Shown here in pieces: positions 29,290 through 37,633 of a DNA stretch of 46,000 nt. The notes below the pieces were generated by a model. It worked only from the letters and a program-made list of their open reading frames with translations, had not been told where the DNA came from and made no database searches. The translations under genes and the position numbers were made by a program. This stretch comes from M55B112 sp040880545 (GTDB taxonomy: Bacteria > Bacteroidota > Bacteroidia > Bacteroidales > GCA-2748055), in contig JBBDIE010000026.1 in assembly GCA_040880545.1 (NCBI GenBank), positions 1-46,000 on the forward strand, given 5' to 3'. Position 1 is the stretch's first letter; each line of letters starts with the position of its first letter.

Positions 29290-30198
29290 TTAAATGATTG
29301 CCATCACTTCATCCAGATAAGGAATTGAGGAGGAAGCCCCCATCCTGGTAACTGACAGGGACGCTGCAAAATTTGCCATCCTGATGGCATGCTCGATAGA
29401 ATCACCTTTTGCCAGAGATACGGCTAAGTAACCGTTGAAAGTGTCACCGGCTGCGGTAGTATCCATCACTTCTACTTTGTTGCCGCCCAGTTGTCCAACC
29501 CGACCGTTTGCTGAAAACAGCACGCCATTCGCTCCAAGAGTAATGATAATCGTTTCCAGTCCCAGCTTTTTCAGCTCTTCAATCAATACGGAATTTGATA
29601 CATTATTTTCAGGGATCGATACCAATTCTACCGCTTCGTTTTCATTGGGAGTTATTATGGTAACCAGCGCAAGTATTTCGGGATCAATCTTCTGTGCCGG
29701 TGCAGGGTTAAGGATCACGGGAACCACGTACCTTTTCGCGATCCGGATGGTTGTATACACCGTTTCAATGGGGATTTCAAGCTGTATCAAAACCGCATCG
29801 GCATTTTTAATGATCGATTCTCTCTGCTCAATATCCTCGGGCAACAACTGGTTATTGGCCCCTGGTGCCACCGAAATACTGTTCTCCCCCGATTCCGAAA
29901 CATTGATCAGGGCAATCCCCGAAGGTGTATTTTCGACAATCTTTATACCGGTTACGCCGATCCCTTCATTCTTCAAATTTTCCAGCGCCCCCTTTCCGAA
30001 GGTATCGTCCCCGACACAGGCAATGAAATCAACATCCCCGCCTGCCCTTGCTGCTGCAATAGCCTGATTCGCTCCTTTCCCGCCGTTCACCATATGAAAT
30101 TCACTGCCCAGTACGGTTTCACCCGGCATGGGAAGATGGGGTGATTTAATGATCATATCGGTATTAGAACTTCCAACAACTACAATGCTTGGTTTCAT
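29290..30198 (-). CDS. rbsK: Ribokinase (PfkB family)
   Basis: A 302-residue cytosolic kinase. It has the ribokinase substrate loop NGGKGANQA (38-46), the NPAPA motif (164-168), TPNENEA (183-189) and the PfkB signature DTTAAGDTFNGY with catalytic Asp252. The combination is more typical of ribokinase than of fructokinase, so it probably makes ribose-5-phosphate. It lies 16 bp after the sugar permease gene and in the LacI-linked operon, suggesting that a pentose released by the PUL is imported and phosphorylated. A different furanose substrate is possible. Confidence 0.88.
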   Translation of the reverse strand: MKPSIVVVGSSNTDMIIKSPHLPMPGETVLGSEFHMVNGGKGANQAIAAARAGGDVDFIACVGDDTFGKGALENLKNEGIGVTGIKIVENTPSGIALINVSESGENSISVAPGANNQLLPEDIEQRESIIKNADAVLIQLEIPIETVYTTIRIAKRYVVPVILNPAPAQKIDPEILALVTIITPNENEAVELVSIPENNVSNSVLIEELKKLGLETIIITLGANGVLFSANGRVGQLGGNKVEVMDTTAAGDTFNGYLAVSLAKGDSIEHAIRMANFAASLSVTRMGASSSIPYLDEVMAII

Positions 30199-30214
30199 AT
30201 TAGATCCGTTTATA

Positions 30215-31216
30215 TTAAAAATTTCTTGAGAGTATAATCAAGGCAAGTCCGAAAACATAGAAAATAAACATCAGTGTGAGTAATTTCGATACGTTCTTAA
30301 CCCCTTTGAACTCTTTCCAGATGTAAACACCCCACAGTGCAGCGATCAGCGTAGCGCCCTGGCCGAGGCCATAGGAGATGGCAAACCCGGCCTGTCCCGA
30401 TGCTATGATGTTCAATGTCATTCCAAGGCTCCAGATAGCGCCTCCCAGAATTCCCACCATGTGCAGTTTCAGGTTGCCCTGGGTGAAATATTCTCTGTAT
30501 GTTGCCCTTTCACCTGACAAAGGCCTGTACATTAAGATGGTGTTCCAAACAAAATTTGAAAGAAGCAGTCCGACAGCGAAAACTACAGAAGCGGTATAAG
30601 GTGTAAATTTTCCCGCTTCAGGCACACTGAAATCGCGGATCATCGATACCGCCACAAACTTGTAAAAGAACCCCATAAGAATACCTGCCACCACCGAAAT
30701 AATGATCCCTTTGGAGGTGGACCCCCCCTCATGGTCAGACTTCTTCCTGTAGGCCATTGCGTCGAGGATAATGGCCCCGGTTACAAAGGCAACGCCTGCA
30801 AAAAGAATTAAACCGTTGCCAATTGGCTCCGATATATAGTTGGAAACTACCCCAATTACCAGTGCCAGTCCTATACCTATGGGGAAGGCTACCGCCATTC
30901 CTGCCAGATCAATGGCTGCCACCAACAGAATATTGGCCAGGTTAAAGATAATCCCGCCAAGGAGTGCATAACCAAAACTCTTGAGCGTACCCTGCATTAA
31001 ATCGGGAATAAAACTTCTTCCTTCATCTCCATGGCTGCCTATTGTAAATGCCAGAATCAGGGAGAGAATAAGTACACCAAAGGCATAATCCCAGTAGAAA
31101 AGCTGAAACGCCCATTTTTTAGAGGCCAGCTTCTGGGTATTTGCCCAGGATCCCCAGCACAACATGGTAATTGTACAGAGAACAACGGCCCACGGATATG
31201 AATTAACTATAAACAT
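30215..31216 (-). CDS. GRP/DMT-superfamily sugar permease
   Basis: A 333-residue integral membrane protein with about ten hydrophobic segments. It opens with PWAVVLCTITMLCWGSWANT and has the internal repeat layout of the glucose/ribose porter (GRP) branch of the drug/metabolite superfamily, near RhaT/RbsU-type carriers. The partner ribokinase 16 bp downstream points to ribose or a related free sugar. First gene of the unit; operator site 4 lies about 145 bp upstream. Confidence 0.8.
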   Translation of the reverse strand: MFIVNSYPWAVVLCTITMLCWGSWANTQKLASKKWAFQLFYWDYAFGVLILSLILAFTIGSHGDEGRSFIPDLMQGTLKSFGYALLGGIIFNLANILLVAAIDLAGMAVAFPIGIGLALVIGVVSNYISEPIGNGLILFAGVAFVTGAIILDAMAYRKKSDHEGGSTSKGIIISVVAGILMGFFYKFVAVSMIRDFSVPEAGKFTPYTASVVFAVGLLLSNFVWNTILMYRPLSGERATYREYFTQGNLKLHMVGILGGAIWSLGMTLNIIASGQAGFAISYGLGQGATLIAALWGVYIWKEFKGVKNVSKLLTLMFIFYVFGLALIILSRNF

Positions 31217-31360
31217 CTGTTAGGTATTTATGTATAAGTAAAATTTAATTTATAATAATTTACCAAAATTTCCAATTTTGCAGGTCCGGATATAATTAAC
31301 CTCGATTAACAGACAGTGCAGTTTTAAAACCACCTGTATAACCCTTTGAAATAATTTTGC

Positions 31361-31380
31361 TCTAACGTTTGTGCAAGTAA
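31361..31380 (-). promoter_or_regulatory. LacI/PurR-type operator and -7 box (site 4)
   Basis: CTAACGTTTG (31362-31371) keeps the central ACGT and one full half-site; the 12-mer 31361-31372 matches site 1 at 10 of 12 bases. On the minus strand TTACTTG (31374-31380) is two bases upstream. A TTTG about 18 nt upstream (complement of 31399-31402) may be the -33 element, inside the end of the lacI-type gene. It precedes the permease operon. Weakest of the four. Confidence 0.55.
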
Positions 31381-31397
31381 AGAAAAAAAAATCAAAA

Positions 31398-32438
31398 TCA
31401 AACAAATTCGTTCAAATTTTTTACCGACTTCCTAATGATCAGATTGGTCTTCAGCCTCATATTAATTGCTTTACGCTGGGTCTGGGTATTTTCGATCAGT
31501 CGTTTAATTACACTCACTGCCAGTTGTCCTAGTTCACTTTTTTTCTGTTCAATGGTGGTCAGCGGTGTTCCAAGATAGGCCGAGTAAGGTTGTTCATCGA
31601 AAGAGACCAGAGATACATCCCCGGGAATACTGATATTGATCTCACTCAGTGCCTTGATAACACCTAACGAAATAAGATTGCTCAATGCAAAGATAGCCGT
31701 GGGGGGCTCATCCGTACTAAAGAGGATATGGGTCTGCTTGTATCCGTTCTCAATACTGAAATTTTCACCGGTGATCAGCGAATAGTCGACCTCAATGTTG
31801 TTCTTCTTCATGGCATCAACATAACCGGAAACACGCTCCTTATTGGGCTGACTGTTTATGATTCCCTGTACACATGCAATCTTGGTATGACCCATGGAAA
31901 TCAGATAATTAACCGCTTCAAAAGCCCCGTGGTAATTATCAGAGGTTATGAACGGTAAATTTACATCGGGAAAGTACCTGTCCACAATTACAATAGGCAG
32001 CCCGGACTCATAAATACGTTCCAGGTGATCAAATTTTGTCCCTACCGGAGCAACAATAATCCCTTCAACTTTATGTCCTAACAGCAGGTTGATCAGTTTA
32101 AGTTCCAGGCTCAGACTTTCATGACTGTCGCATAAAATGATGGAATATCCCTCTAGCCTGGCCTCCATCTCAATACTTTTTGCGATGTCGGCAAAAAACG
32201 GATTCGATATGTCAGGTATGATCAGCCCCAGTGTTTCTGTTTTGTCCATCTTTAACCCCCGGGCAATCTTGTTGGGAATGTAATTATACTCTTTGGCTGC
32301 CTTCAAAACACGCTCCTGGGTTTTCGGACTTATCCTGTAGCTCTCAGCTTTGCCGTTTAAAACGCGGGATACGGTTGTAATTGATACATTCAGTATTTTT
32401 GCCAGTTCCCGAATGTTTTTCGCATTCTTTCTTTCCAT
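31398..32438 (-). CDS. LacI/PurR-family transcriptional regulator
   Basis: A 346-residue protein. The N-terminal helix-turn-helix (residues 8-28) has a recognition helix VSITTVSRVLNG, very like PurR (VSTTTVSHVI). The hinge follows (YIPNKIARGLKM, intercalating Leu at 62) and then a periplasmic-binding-protein-like effector domain (GLIIPDISNPFFADIA). PurR-type helices read CAAACGTTTG, the core of the four sites here. It is probably a repressor released by a sugar, perhaps ribose or an oligosaccharide-derived ligand. It is located between the rhamnosidase and permease genes; no operator was seen in front of the gene itself. Confidence 0.95.
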   Translation of the reverse strand: MERKNAKNIRELAKILNVSITTVSRVLNGKAESYRISPKTQERVLKAAKEYNYIPNKIARGLKMDKTETLGLIIPDISNPFFADIAKSIEMEARLEGYSIILCDSHESLSLELKLINLLLGHKVEGIIVAPVGTKFDHLERIYESGLPIVIVDRYFPDVNLPFITSDNYHGAFEAVNYLISMGHTKIACVQGIINSQPNKERVSGYVDAMKKNNIEVDYSLITGENFSIENGYKQTHILFSTDEPPTAIFALSNLISLGVIKALSEINISIPGDVSLVSFDEQPYSAYLGTPLTTIEQKKSELGQLAVSVIKRLIENTQTQRKAINMRLKTNLIIRKSVKNLNEFV

Positions 32439-32659
32439 CTAAGAATTTGTTTTTAGGTTCCTTCCGTTGCGCTAAACAGTACCGCTTTTCTGATTTTCAC
32501 AGTTTATTGATTTCTCCGATAATCCATGCTGATGCTGATATAGAACAAGATAGTAATTATAAATTTTGTTTTCGCTGTTTCTGAAAATTTTATACAAGCT
32601 ATACGTAATATGCCGGGGTTTCTTTGATCAGTACCCTTCATGCAACAAGGAAGTCCCTG

Positions 32660-35134
32660 TTATGGATGCCTTATGCAAACCAACATATAGTCCCCCGGCA
32701 TAAGCTTACCTATTCCCCCGTTTACTTTTGTTTTTATATTATTGGTCAGGTCAGTCAATTCAATATCTGAATGTAAAAAATCTCCAGGTAATTTTACCGT
32801 AGCCGAGGAATTCTCAGGTACCACAATATGATGCCTGTAAATATCGTCTGTCACTTCCCATTCAGATACAATTTCTCCCCTGACCGATTGGTAGGTACAT
32901 TTCACCCAACCGATATCACCCACCATGTTAGGTGCGATGACAATATTACTGAAAGCCACTGAATTATCATCCTGATATATTCCCCCCAGGCCGGAATAGA
33001 ACCATTCCATCAGGTGTCCCAGCATAATATGATTCTGGGAAGATGACGGTAGTGCGGCCCAGGATTCAGACAGGGTTGTTGCACCCTTTTCAATTTGCCA
33101 GGCATACCCCGGTCTGTCAGACCGGTTATTCATCCTGAACAATAACTCCGACAACCCATTCTCACGCAATACCCTCACCAGGAAAAAATACCCCACATCG
33201 CCAGAGGTGAGTGCATAATCATTTTTTTCGATGGCGCTCACCATGTTTTTAATCACCAGGCGCTGATCCTCTTCAGGCAGGATTTTAGTATATAACGAAA
33301 TAGCGTAAGCAGTCTGACTCCCCGTTGAACAAACGCCGGTTTCTTTGTTGTAAAAGTGTGCCAGGAAGGCATTCCTGACCTTTGCGGCACGTGCACTATA
33401 CCTGGCAGCATCTTCCGGCAAATTGAGCAATCCTGCGATCTTCTCCATGGTTTTCAGGTCCAGGTAACAGATGGCGGTTGCAGTGACAGCTTTTGGTGTT
33501 AGCTGCGCCTCACCCGGCTTATCCGGCCCCAGGTCATACCAGTCCCCCAGCCCATGTACGAGGATGTTGTTTTCCGACATTCCTTCCAGGTATATCATAT
33601 ACTTTTGCATCATCGGGTAGGCCAACTCCAGTATCTCCGTATCCCCATACCACCGGTAGATCTGCCAGGGCAACAGAACCGCTGCACTTCCCCATTCAGG
33701 TGAATCCCTGAACCCATCCCTGAATTCCACGTACTCCGGTGCAATGTCCGGTACCAACCCGTTCTCAAGCTGGGAATCGATCATATCATTAACTATCTTC
33801 CTGCTTAAAGCATGCATATCGAAATTGTAATTTATAGAGGGCCCCATGAGGTAGGACTGCTCCAGCCAACCCAGTTTTTCACGATGGGGACAGTCGGTTA
33901 AGACACTGGCCATATTGCTTTTAATACTCCGGTTTATGATCGAATAAATCTGGTTCATGCTTGTATCCGAGCAACTGAATGAGCCTGCCTCGGGCGCCGA
34001 ATTGCGCGTATGCAGCATGTTAAGCTCGATGATCTCAGTTGCTGAATCAACACCTTCTGCCTCAATGATCTCCACCTCAACATACCTGAAACCATAATAG
34101 GTAAACCGGGGCCGCCATTCTTCCACTCCTCCACCCTTCAGGGTATAGTTAAACTCATACGGACCACCTCCGCTTCGCTGGGTAATATTGTTCCCTTCAT
34201 CCAGTATCTCATCCGGACGAATAGTAATCGTTGTACCCCTGTTTCCTTTTACCTTTAAAGCGATGATCCCCGAACCATTCTGGCCAAAATCATAGATCTG
34301 CCTTCCCGTTTCCGACCGGATTACCCTTATCGTGTCCAATACCTCCATCACTTTCAGGGGGCGATCCTGCTCCATCACCAGGTTCTGAACAGAATCATTT
34401 ACAATGACCGGATTATTCCAGTCCGAATCATCAAAATCCGCATGCTCCCACCCCGTGATCTCCCTTCTTGCATCGTAATCTTCTCCCCCGTAAATGCTGC
34501 TGAATGTTATTGGGGATGGTGTGACTTTACAGCTGCTGTCGGACCAGATATTTTCATGGCTCCCATCCTTGTAATGTACCTGAATATGAAATATTAACCG
34601 GGGATTTCCATACGCGATTACCATTTTGCGATAACGTTTGCGGTTAATGTTAAAAAAACCACCTCCCACCATAACCCCCAAAATATTTTCTCCCTCTGAA
34701 ATCAAATCGGTTATATCGTAACTGTTGAATAATTGTCTTTTTTCATAGAGTGTCCAACCGGGCGCAAGGAAACTGTCTCCTACCTTTGCTCCATTTACCG
34801 TGGCTTCATAGTGTCCCAATCCGCTGATATGTAACGATACTTTTTCAACTCCGGGTTTTACAGGAAAGTTTTTTCTGAAAAGAGGAGTTACGACATTTTC
34901 CAGGCTTCGCTCCCCTAACCTGTTTCCCCAGCCATGAACCCCAGGCACCACTTTCATGCTATCTGCAAGTTGCTCATAGGCAATCCAGTCTGCCCCCTGC
35001 CATAATTCCTTTGCCGTTCCTTTATTGCTCTGAGAATTACAATTCACCGGCAATATGAAGAGAATATAAAATATAGGTGTCAGAAAGAGGCCTGCTTTTA
35101 CTACTCGTAATTTTGAGGATTGTAAACTAGTCAT
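32660..35134 (-). CDS. GH78-type alpha-L-rhamnosidase
   Basis: About 824 residues from the ATG at 35134 (a TTG at 35140 is less likely). It has a signal peptide ending near VNCNSQS. Domains in order are N-terminal beta-sandwich (YEATVNGAKVGDSFLAPGWT), a second sandwich (DFGQNGSGIIAL), the (alpha/alpha)6 catalytic barrel starting with DCPHREKLGW (about residues 414-423, containing the candidate acid Glu), and a C-terminal beta-sandwich. The DCPHREKLGWLE variant is common in Bacteroidota rhamnosidases. It lies 221 bp upstream of the regulator with no CAAACGTTTG site nearby, so its control may differ from the rest. Confidence 0.93.
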   Translation of the reverse strand: MTSLQSSKLRVVKAGLFLTPIFYILFILPVNCNSQSNKGTAKELWQGADWIAYEQLADSMKVVPGVHGWGNRLGERSLENVVTPLFRKNFPVKPGVEKVSLHISGLGHYEATVNGAKVGDSFLAPGWTLYEKRQLFNSYDITDLISEGENILGVMVGGGFFNINRKRYRKMVIAYGNPRLIFHIQVHYKDGSHENIWSDSSCKVTPSPITFSSIYGGEDYDARREITGWEHADFDDSDWNNPVIVNDSVQNLVMEQDRPLKVMEVLDTIRVIRSETGRQIYDFGQNGSGIIALKVKGNRGTTITIRPDEILDEGNNITQRSGGGPYEFNYTLKGGGVEEWRPRFTYYGFRYVEVEIIEAEGVDSATEIIELNMLHTRNSAPEAGSFSCSDTSMNQIYSIINRSIKSNMASVLTDCPHREKLGWLEQSYLMGPSINYNFDMHALSRKIVNDMIDSQLENGLVPDIAPEYVEFRDGFRDSPEWGSAAVLLPWQIYRWYGDTEILELAYPMMQKYMIYLEGMSENNILVHGLGDWYDLGPDKPGEAQLTPKAVTATAICYLDLKTMEKIAGLLNLPEDAARYSARAAKVRNAFLAHFYNKETGVCSTGSQTAYAISLYTKILPEEDQRLVIKNMVSAIEKNDYALTSGDVGYFFLVRVLRENGLSELLFRMNNRSDRPGYAWQIEKGATTLSESWAALPSSSQNHIMLGHLMEWFYSGLGGIYQDDNSVAFSNIVIAPNMVGDIGWVKCTYQSVRGEIVSEWEVTDDIYRHHIVVPENSSATVKLPGDFLHSDIELTDLTNNIKTKVNGGIGKLMPGDYMLVCIRHP

Positions 35135-35140
35135 TGTCAA

Positions 35141-35508
35141 CGGTTAAGGTAACCATACCACGTGGCATCATTCTTTCAAAAACAGTCATTACCCGGTACA
35201 TTGCGGATAGCACCTGGTCATTCCCGGAGGACCAAATCCGGATTTCCGGGACCGGATAAAATTATCTAATTTTTTGAAATAAATCTAATCTGATTTCGTG
35301 AGGAGCGCTGAAATTGTTTCAAAGAAGGGAAGTAATGGGACAAACTGATAGAATTATTACAGGGAACTGGCCGGTTTAATATTACAATATAAACCTGGTA
35401 TAATTCTGAATTAGTAGTTTATTGCTATATTTTTTTGTTGTTTTGTAACTGGAATAACAGCAGATGTAGGAGCATACACGCGCTTGCTTCAACGTATAAA
35501 AAACGTAT
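35141..35508. other. Divergent intergenic region
   Basis: 368 bp between the rhamnosidase (minus) and a small secreted protein (plus). It must carry promoters in both directions, but I could not pick a convincing -7/-33 pair. No CAAACGTTTG operator, RNA gene or repeat was seen. Confidence 0.5.
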
Positions 35509-35976
35509 ATGAATAAATTTTTCACACTCCAGTTGATTACTCTTCTGCTGTTTCCGGTGTACACCATTGCACAAAATTCTGAAGATTATTACCGTACAAT
35601 CGTTGATGAGGGAGAGTCTCCGGAAGTATTCATAAAAAATGAAAACAAGCCGGTGGCAATACCCTTCAGAAACAACCTGTTCGGTCAACATCCTTATATG
35701 GGCAACCATATGTCAAATGTACTTCCCGGTCAGACCATGTATGATGCCAACGATGCACTTATATTTCTTAAACCACTGGAGGAGACAAAATTCAGCGCCC
35801 AGACAGACTTCTTCTATACAGATGATTTTAAAAAAGAGGTTGAACGCAGAATACGTATTATCCAGGGACCCCAGCTGGACTCCTTTTTAGAACAGAATGG
35901 CTTTGAAACTATTGGAGATTACGTTGAAAAGTTGACTCAGCCGGTACCTGAAAAATCAAATCCTACTGTGATCTAA
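35509..35976 (+). CDS. Secreted hypothetical protein
   Basis: 155 residues with a clear signal peptide (MNKFFTLQLITLLLFPVYTIAQ). The mature part is short, charged and without a domain I recognise; FRNNLFGQHPYMGNHMSN is a distinctive stretch. The stop is 6 bp before queG, so the two are probably co-transcribed. Function unknown. Codon use and composition look like the neighbours. Confidence 0.75.
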   Translation: MNKFFTLQLITLLLFPVYTIAQNSEDYYRTIVDEGESPEVFIKNENKPVAIPFRNNLFGQHPYMGNHMSNVLPGQTMYDANDALIFLKPLEETKFSAQTDFFYTDDFKKEVERRIRIIQGPQLDSFLEQNGFETIGDYVEKLTQPVPEKSNPTVI

Positions 35977-35982
35977 TCTGAG

Positions 35983-36924
35983 ATGGAGCCTTATACTACA
36001 TCCCTTGCTATCAAAAACGAAGCACTTCGCCTCGGGTTCTCTGCATGTGGATTTTCGAAAGCTGAGTTCCTGCCGAAAGATTCAAAACGGCTGAAAAGCT
36101 GGCTCGACAACGGCTATCATGGTTCGATGCAGTACATGGAGAACCACTTCGAAAAGCGGACTGATCCCTCAAAACTGGTTGAAGATGCCAAATCGGTGGT
36201 CTCCCTGCTGCTGAATTATTATACCGACAAACAGCAAACCGATCCGGAAGCACCTATAATATCAAAATATGCCTACGGGACCGACTACCACTTTGTGATG
36301 AAGGACAAAATGAAATCACTCTTTCAATTCATCCACGAACATTTTGGCCCCATCGATGGCAGGGTGTTTGTCGATTCGGCACCGGTGCTCGACAGGGCCT
36401 GGGCCGTAAAAGCCGGCCTGGGGTGGATCGGCAAACATTCCAACCTGATCAACCGCGATCTCGGCTCTTTTGTTTTTATCGGGGAACTGATCATTGACCT
36501 GGAACTGGATTATAACCAGACCCCCGAAAGCGATTTCTGTGGAGGTTGTACCATGTGTATAGATGCATGTCCGACAGATGCCATACTTCCCAACCGGACC
36601 ATCGACGCTAACCGGTGTATCTCCTACCTGACCATCGAAAACAGGGACCTGATCCCCGAAAAATTCAAGGGGCAGTTTGAAAACAGGGCATTTGGCTGCG
36701 ACATCTGCCAGGATGTCTGTCCGTGGAACAGGAAAGCAACAAAACACCAGGTTGATGACTTTGAACCTGAACAAAGGTTGCTGGAGATGCGAAAACCCGA
36801 CTGGCAAAAGCTGGACAGGGCCTCATTTAACGTTCTCTTCAAAAAATCAGCTGTAAAAAGAGCCGGCTACAAGGGGCTTACACGAAATATCCAGTTCCTG
36901 AGTTCCCAGGGTGAAAACAGTTGA
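35983..36924 (+). CDS. queG: Epoxyqueuosine reductase QueG
   Basis: A 313-residue cytosolic cobalamin and iron-sulfur enzyme that makes the last step of queuosine synthesis in tRNA. It has the DUF1730 domain, VDSAPVLDRAWA with the catalytic Asp (131), a 4Fe-4S ferredoxin-type motif CGGCTMCIDACP (Cys186, 189, 192, 196) and a second set C..C...CPWN (Cys239, 242, 246). Length is slightly short of forms with a C-terminal HEAT-like extension, which is normal for many Bacteroidota. Confidence 0.97.
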   Translation: MEPYTTSLAIKNEALRLGFSACGFSKAEFLPKDSKRLKSWLDNGYHGSMQYMENHFEKRTDPSKLVEDAKSVVSLLLNYYTDKQQTDPEAPIISKYAYGTDYHFVMKDKMKSLFQFIHEHFGPIDGRVFVDSAPVLDRAWAVKAGLGWIGKHSNLINRDLGSFVFIGELIIDLELDYNQTPESDFCGGCTMCIDACPTDAILPNRTIDANRCISYLTIENRDLIPEKFKGQFENRAFGCDICQDVCPWNRKATKHQVDDFEPEQRLLEMRKPDWQKLDRASFNVLFKKSAVKRAGYKGLTRNIQFLSSQGENS

Positions 36925-37035
36925 ATTTAACACATGGGGCCGGCAGGTACGAATCAATTAAAATCACCCCGAAACAAATTCATCTGTAACATTTCTTCTT
37001 TCACTTCGTCCTATGGGAAAGCAAATCAAAATCTC

Positions 37036-37542
37036 ATGAAAAGAATAATTACACTTTCCATAGCGCTCCTGCTCACAGGAGTGTCCGTTTCGGCCCAAAC
37101 CATTGAAACTGAACAACTCTTCCAGAAATATAAGGGTAAAGAGGGGGTAGTCTCGATCTGGATACCGGGAATAGCCATGAAACTGGCAGCTTCCATTGCT
37201 GATCTGGACAGCGAGGAAACAGCTTTCCTCAGGTCAGTTAAATCCGTCAGGGTACTGACTATAGAGAACAGCCATTTATACCCCGGCGTGAATTTTACAA
37301 GGGAAGCAAATCTACAGCCGGGTAAAAACGGTTATCAGTTAATGGTTCAGGTGAGTGACGGCGGTCAGGATGTGATGATCCTGGGAAAAGAAAAAAATGG
37401 AAAGCTTAAGAACCTGCTCATCCTGGTAGGTGGTGATGACAACGTGATGGTACATCTGAAAGGCAGAATGAATGCAGACATGGCCGGTTCCATCGCCCGG
37501 ATCGCCGGTCTTGAAGGAACAAAATATTTAAGTCACCTGTGA
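37036..37542 (+). CDS. DUF4252-domain secreted protein
   Basis: 168 residues from the ATG at 37036, which gives a proper signal peptide (MKRIITLSIALLLTGVSVSAQ); an upstream in-frame ATG at 36934 would add an unlikely leader. The mature region (EGVVSIWIPGIAMKLA, KNLLILVGGDDNVMVHLKG) fits DUF4252, a small Bacteroidota envelope protein family of unknown role. It follows queG on the same strand. Confidence 0.82.
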   Translation: MKRIITLSIALLLTGVSVSAQTIETEQLFQKYKGKEGVVSIWIPGIAMKLAASIADLDSEETAFLRSVKSVRVLTIENSHLYPGVNFTREANLQPGKNGYQLMVQVSDGGQDVMILGKEKNGKLKNLLILVGGDDNVMVHLKGRMNADMAGSIARIAGLEGTKYLSHL

Positions 37543-37565
37543 CAGTTCAGGGTTTCCAAAGAAGA

Positions 37566-37599
37566 GAGGGCCATCCAGCGAGGGGTGGCTCTTTTTTTT
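37566..37599 (+). terminator. Rho-independent terminator
   Basis: An imperfect stem (GAG...CCATCC pairing with GGGTGG...CTC, small bulge) is followed by eight Ts at 37592-37599. It lies between the convergent DUF4252 and GldN-like genes and would end the queG/DUF4252 transcript. Confidence 0.65.
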
Positions 37600-37633
37600 G
37601 TACCTGTAGAATGCCACGCTGACGCAAATCTCC

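Noticed and set aside
36934..37035. N-terminal extension of the DUF4252 protein
   Set aside because: The extension is not signal-like, and the ATG at 37036 starts a typical signal peptide.
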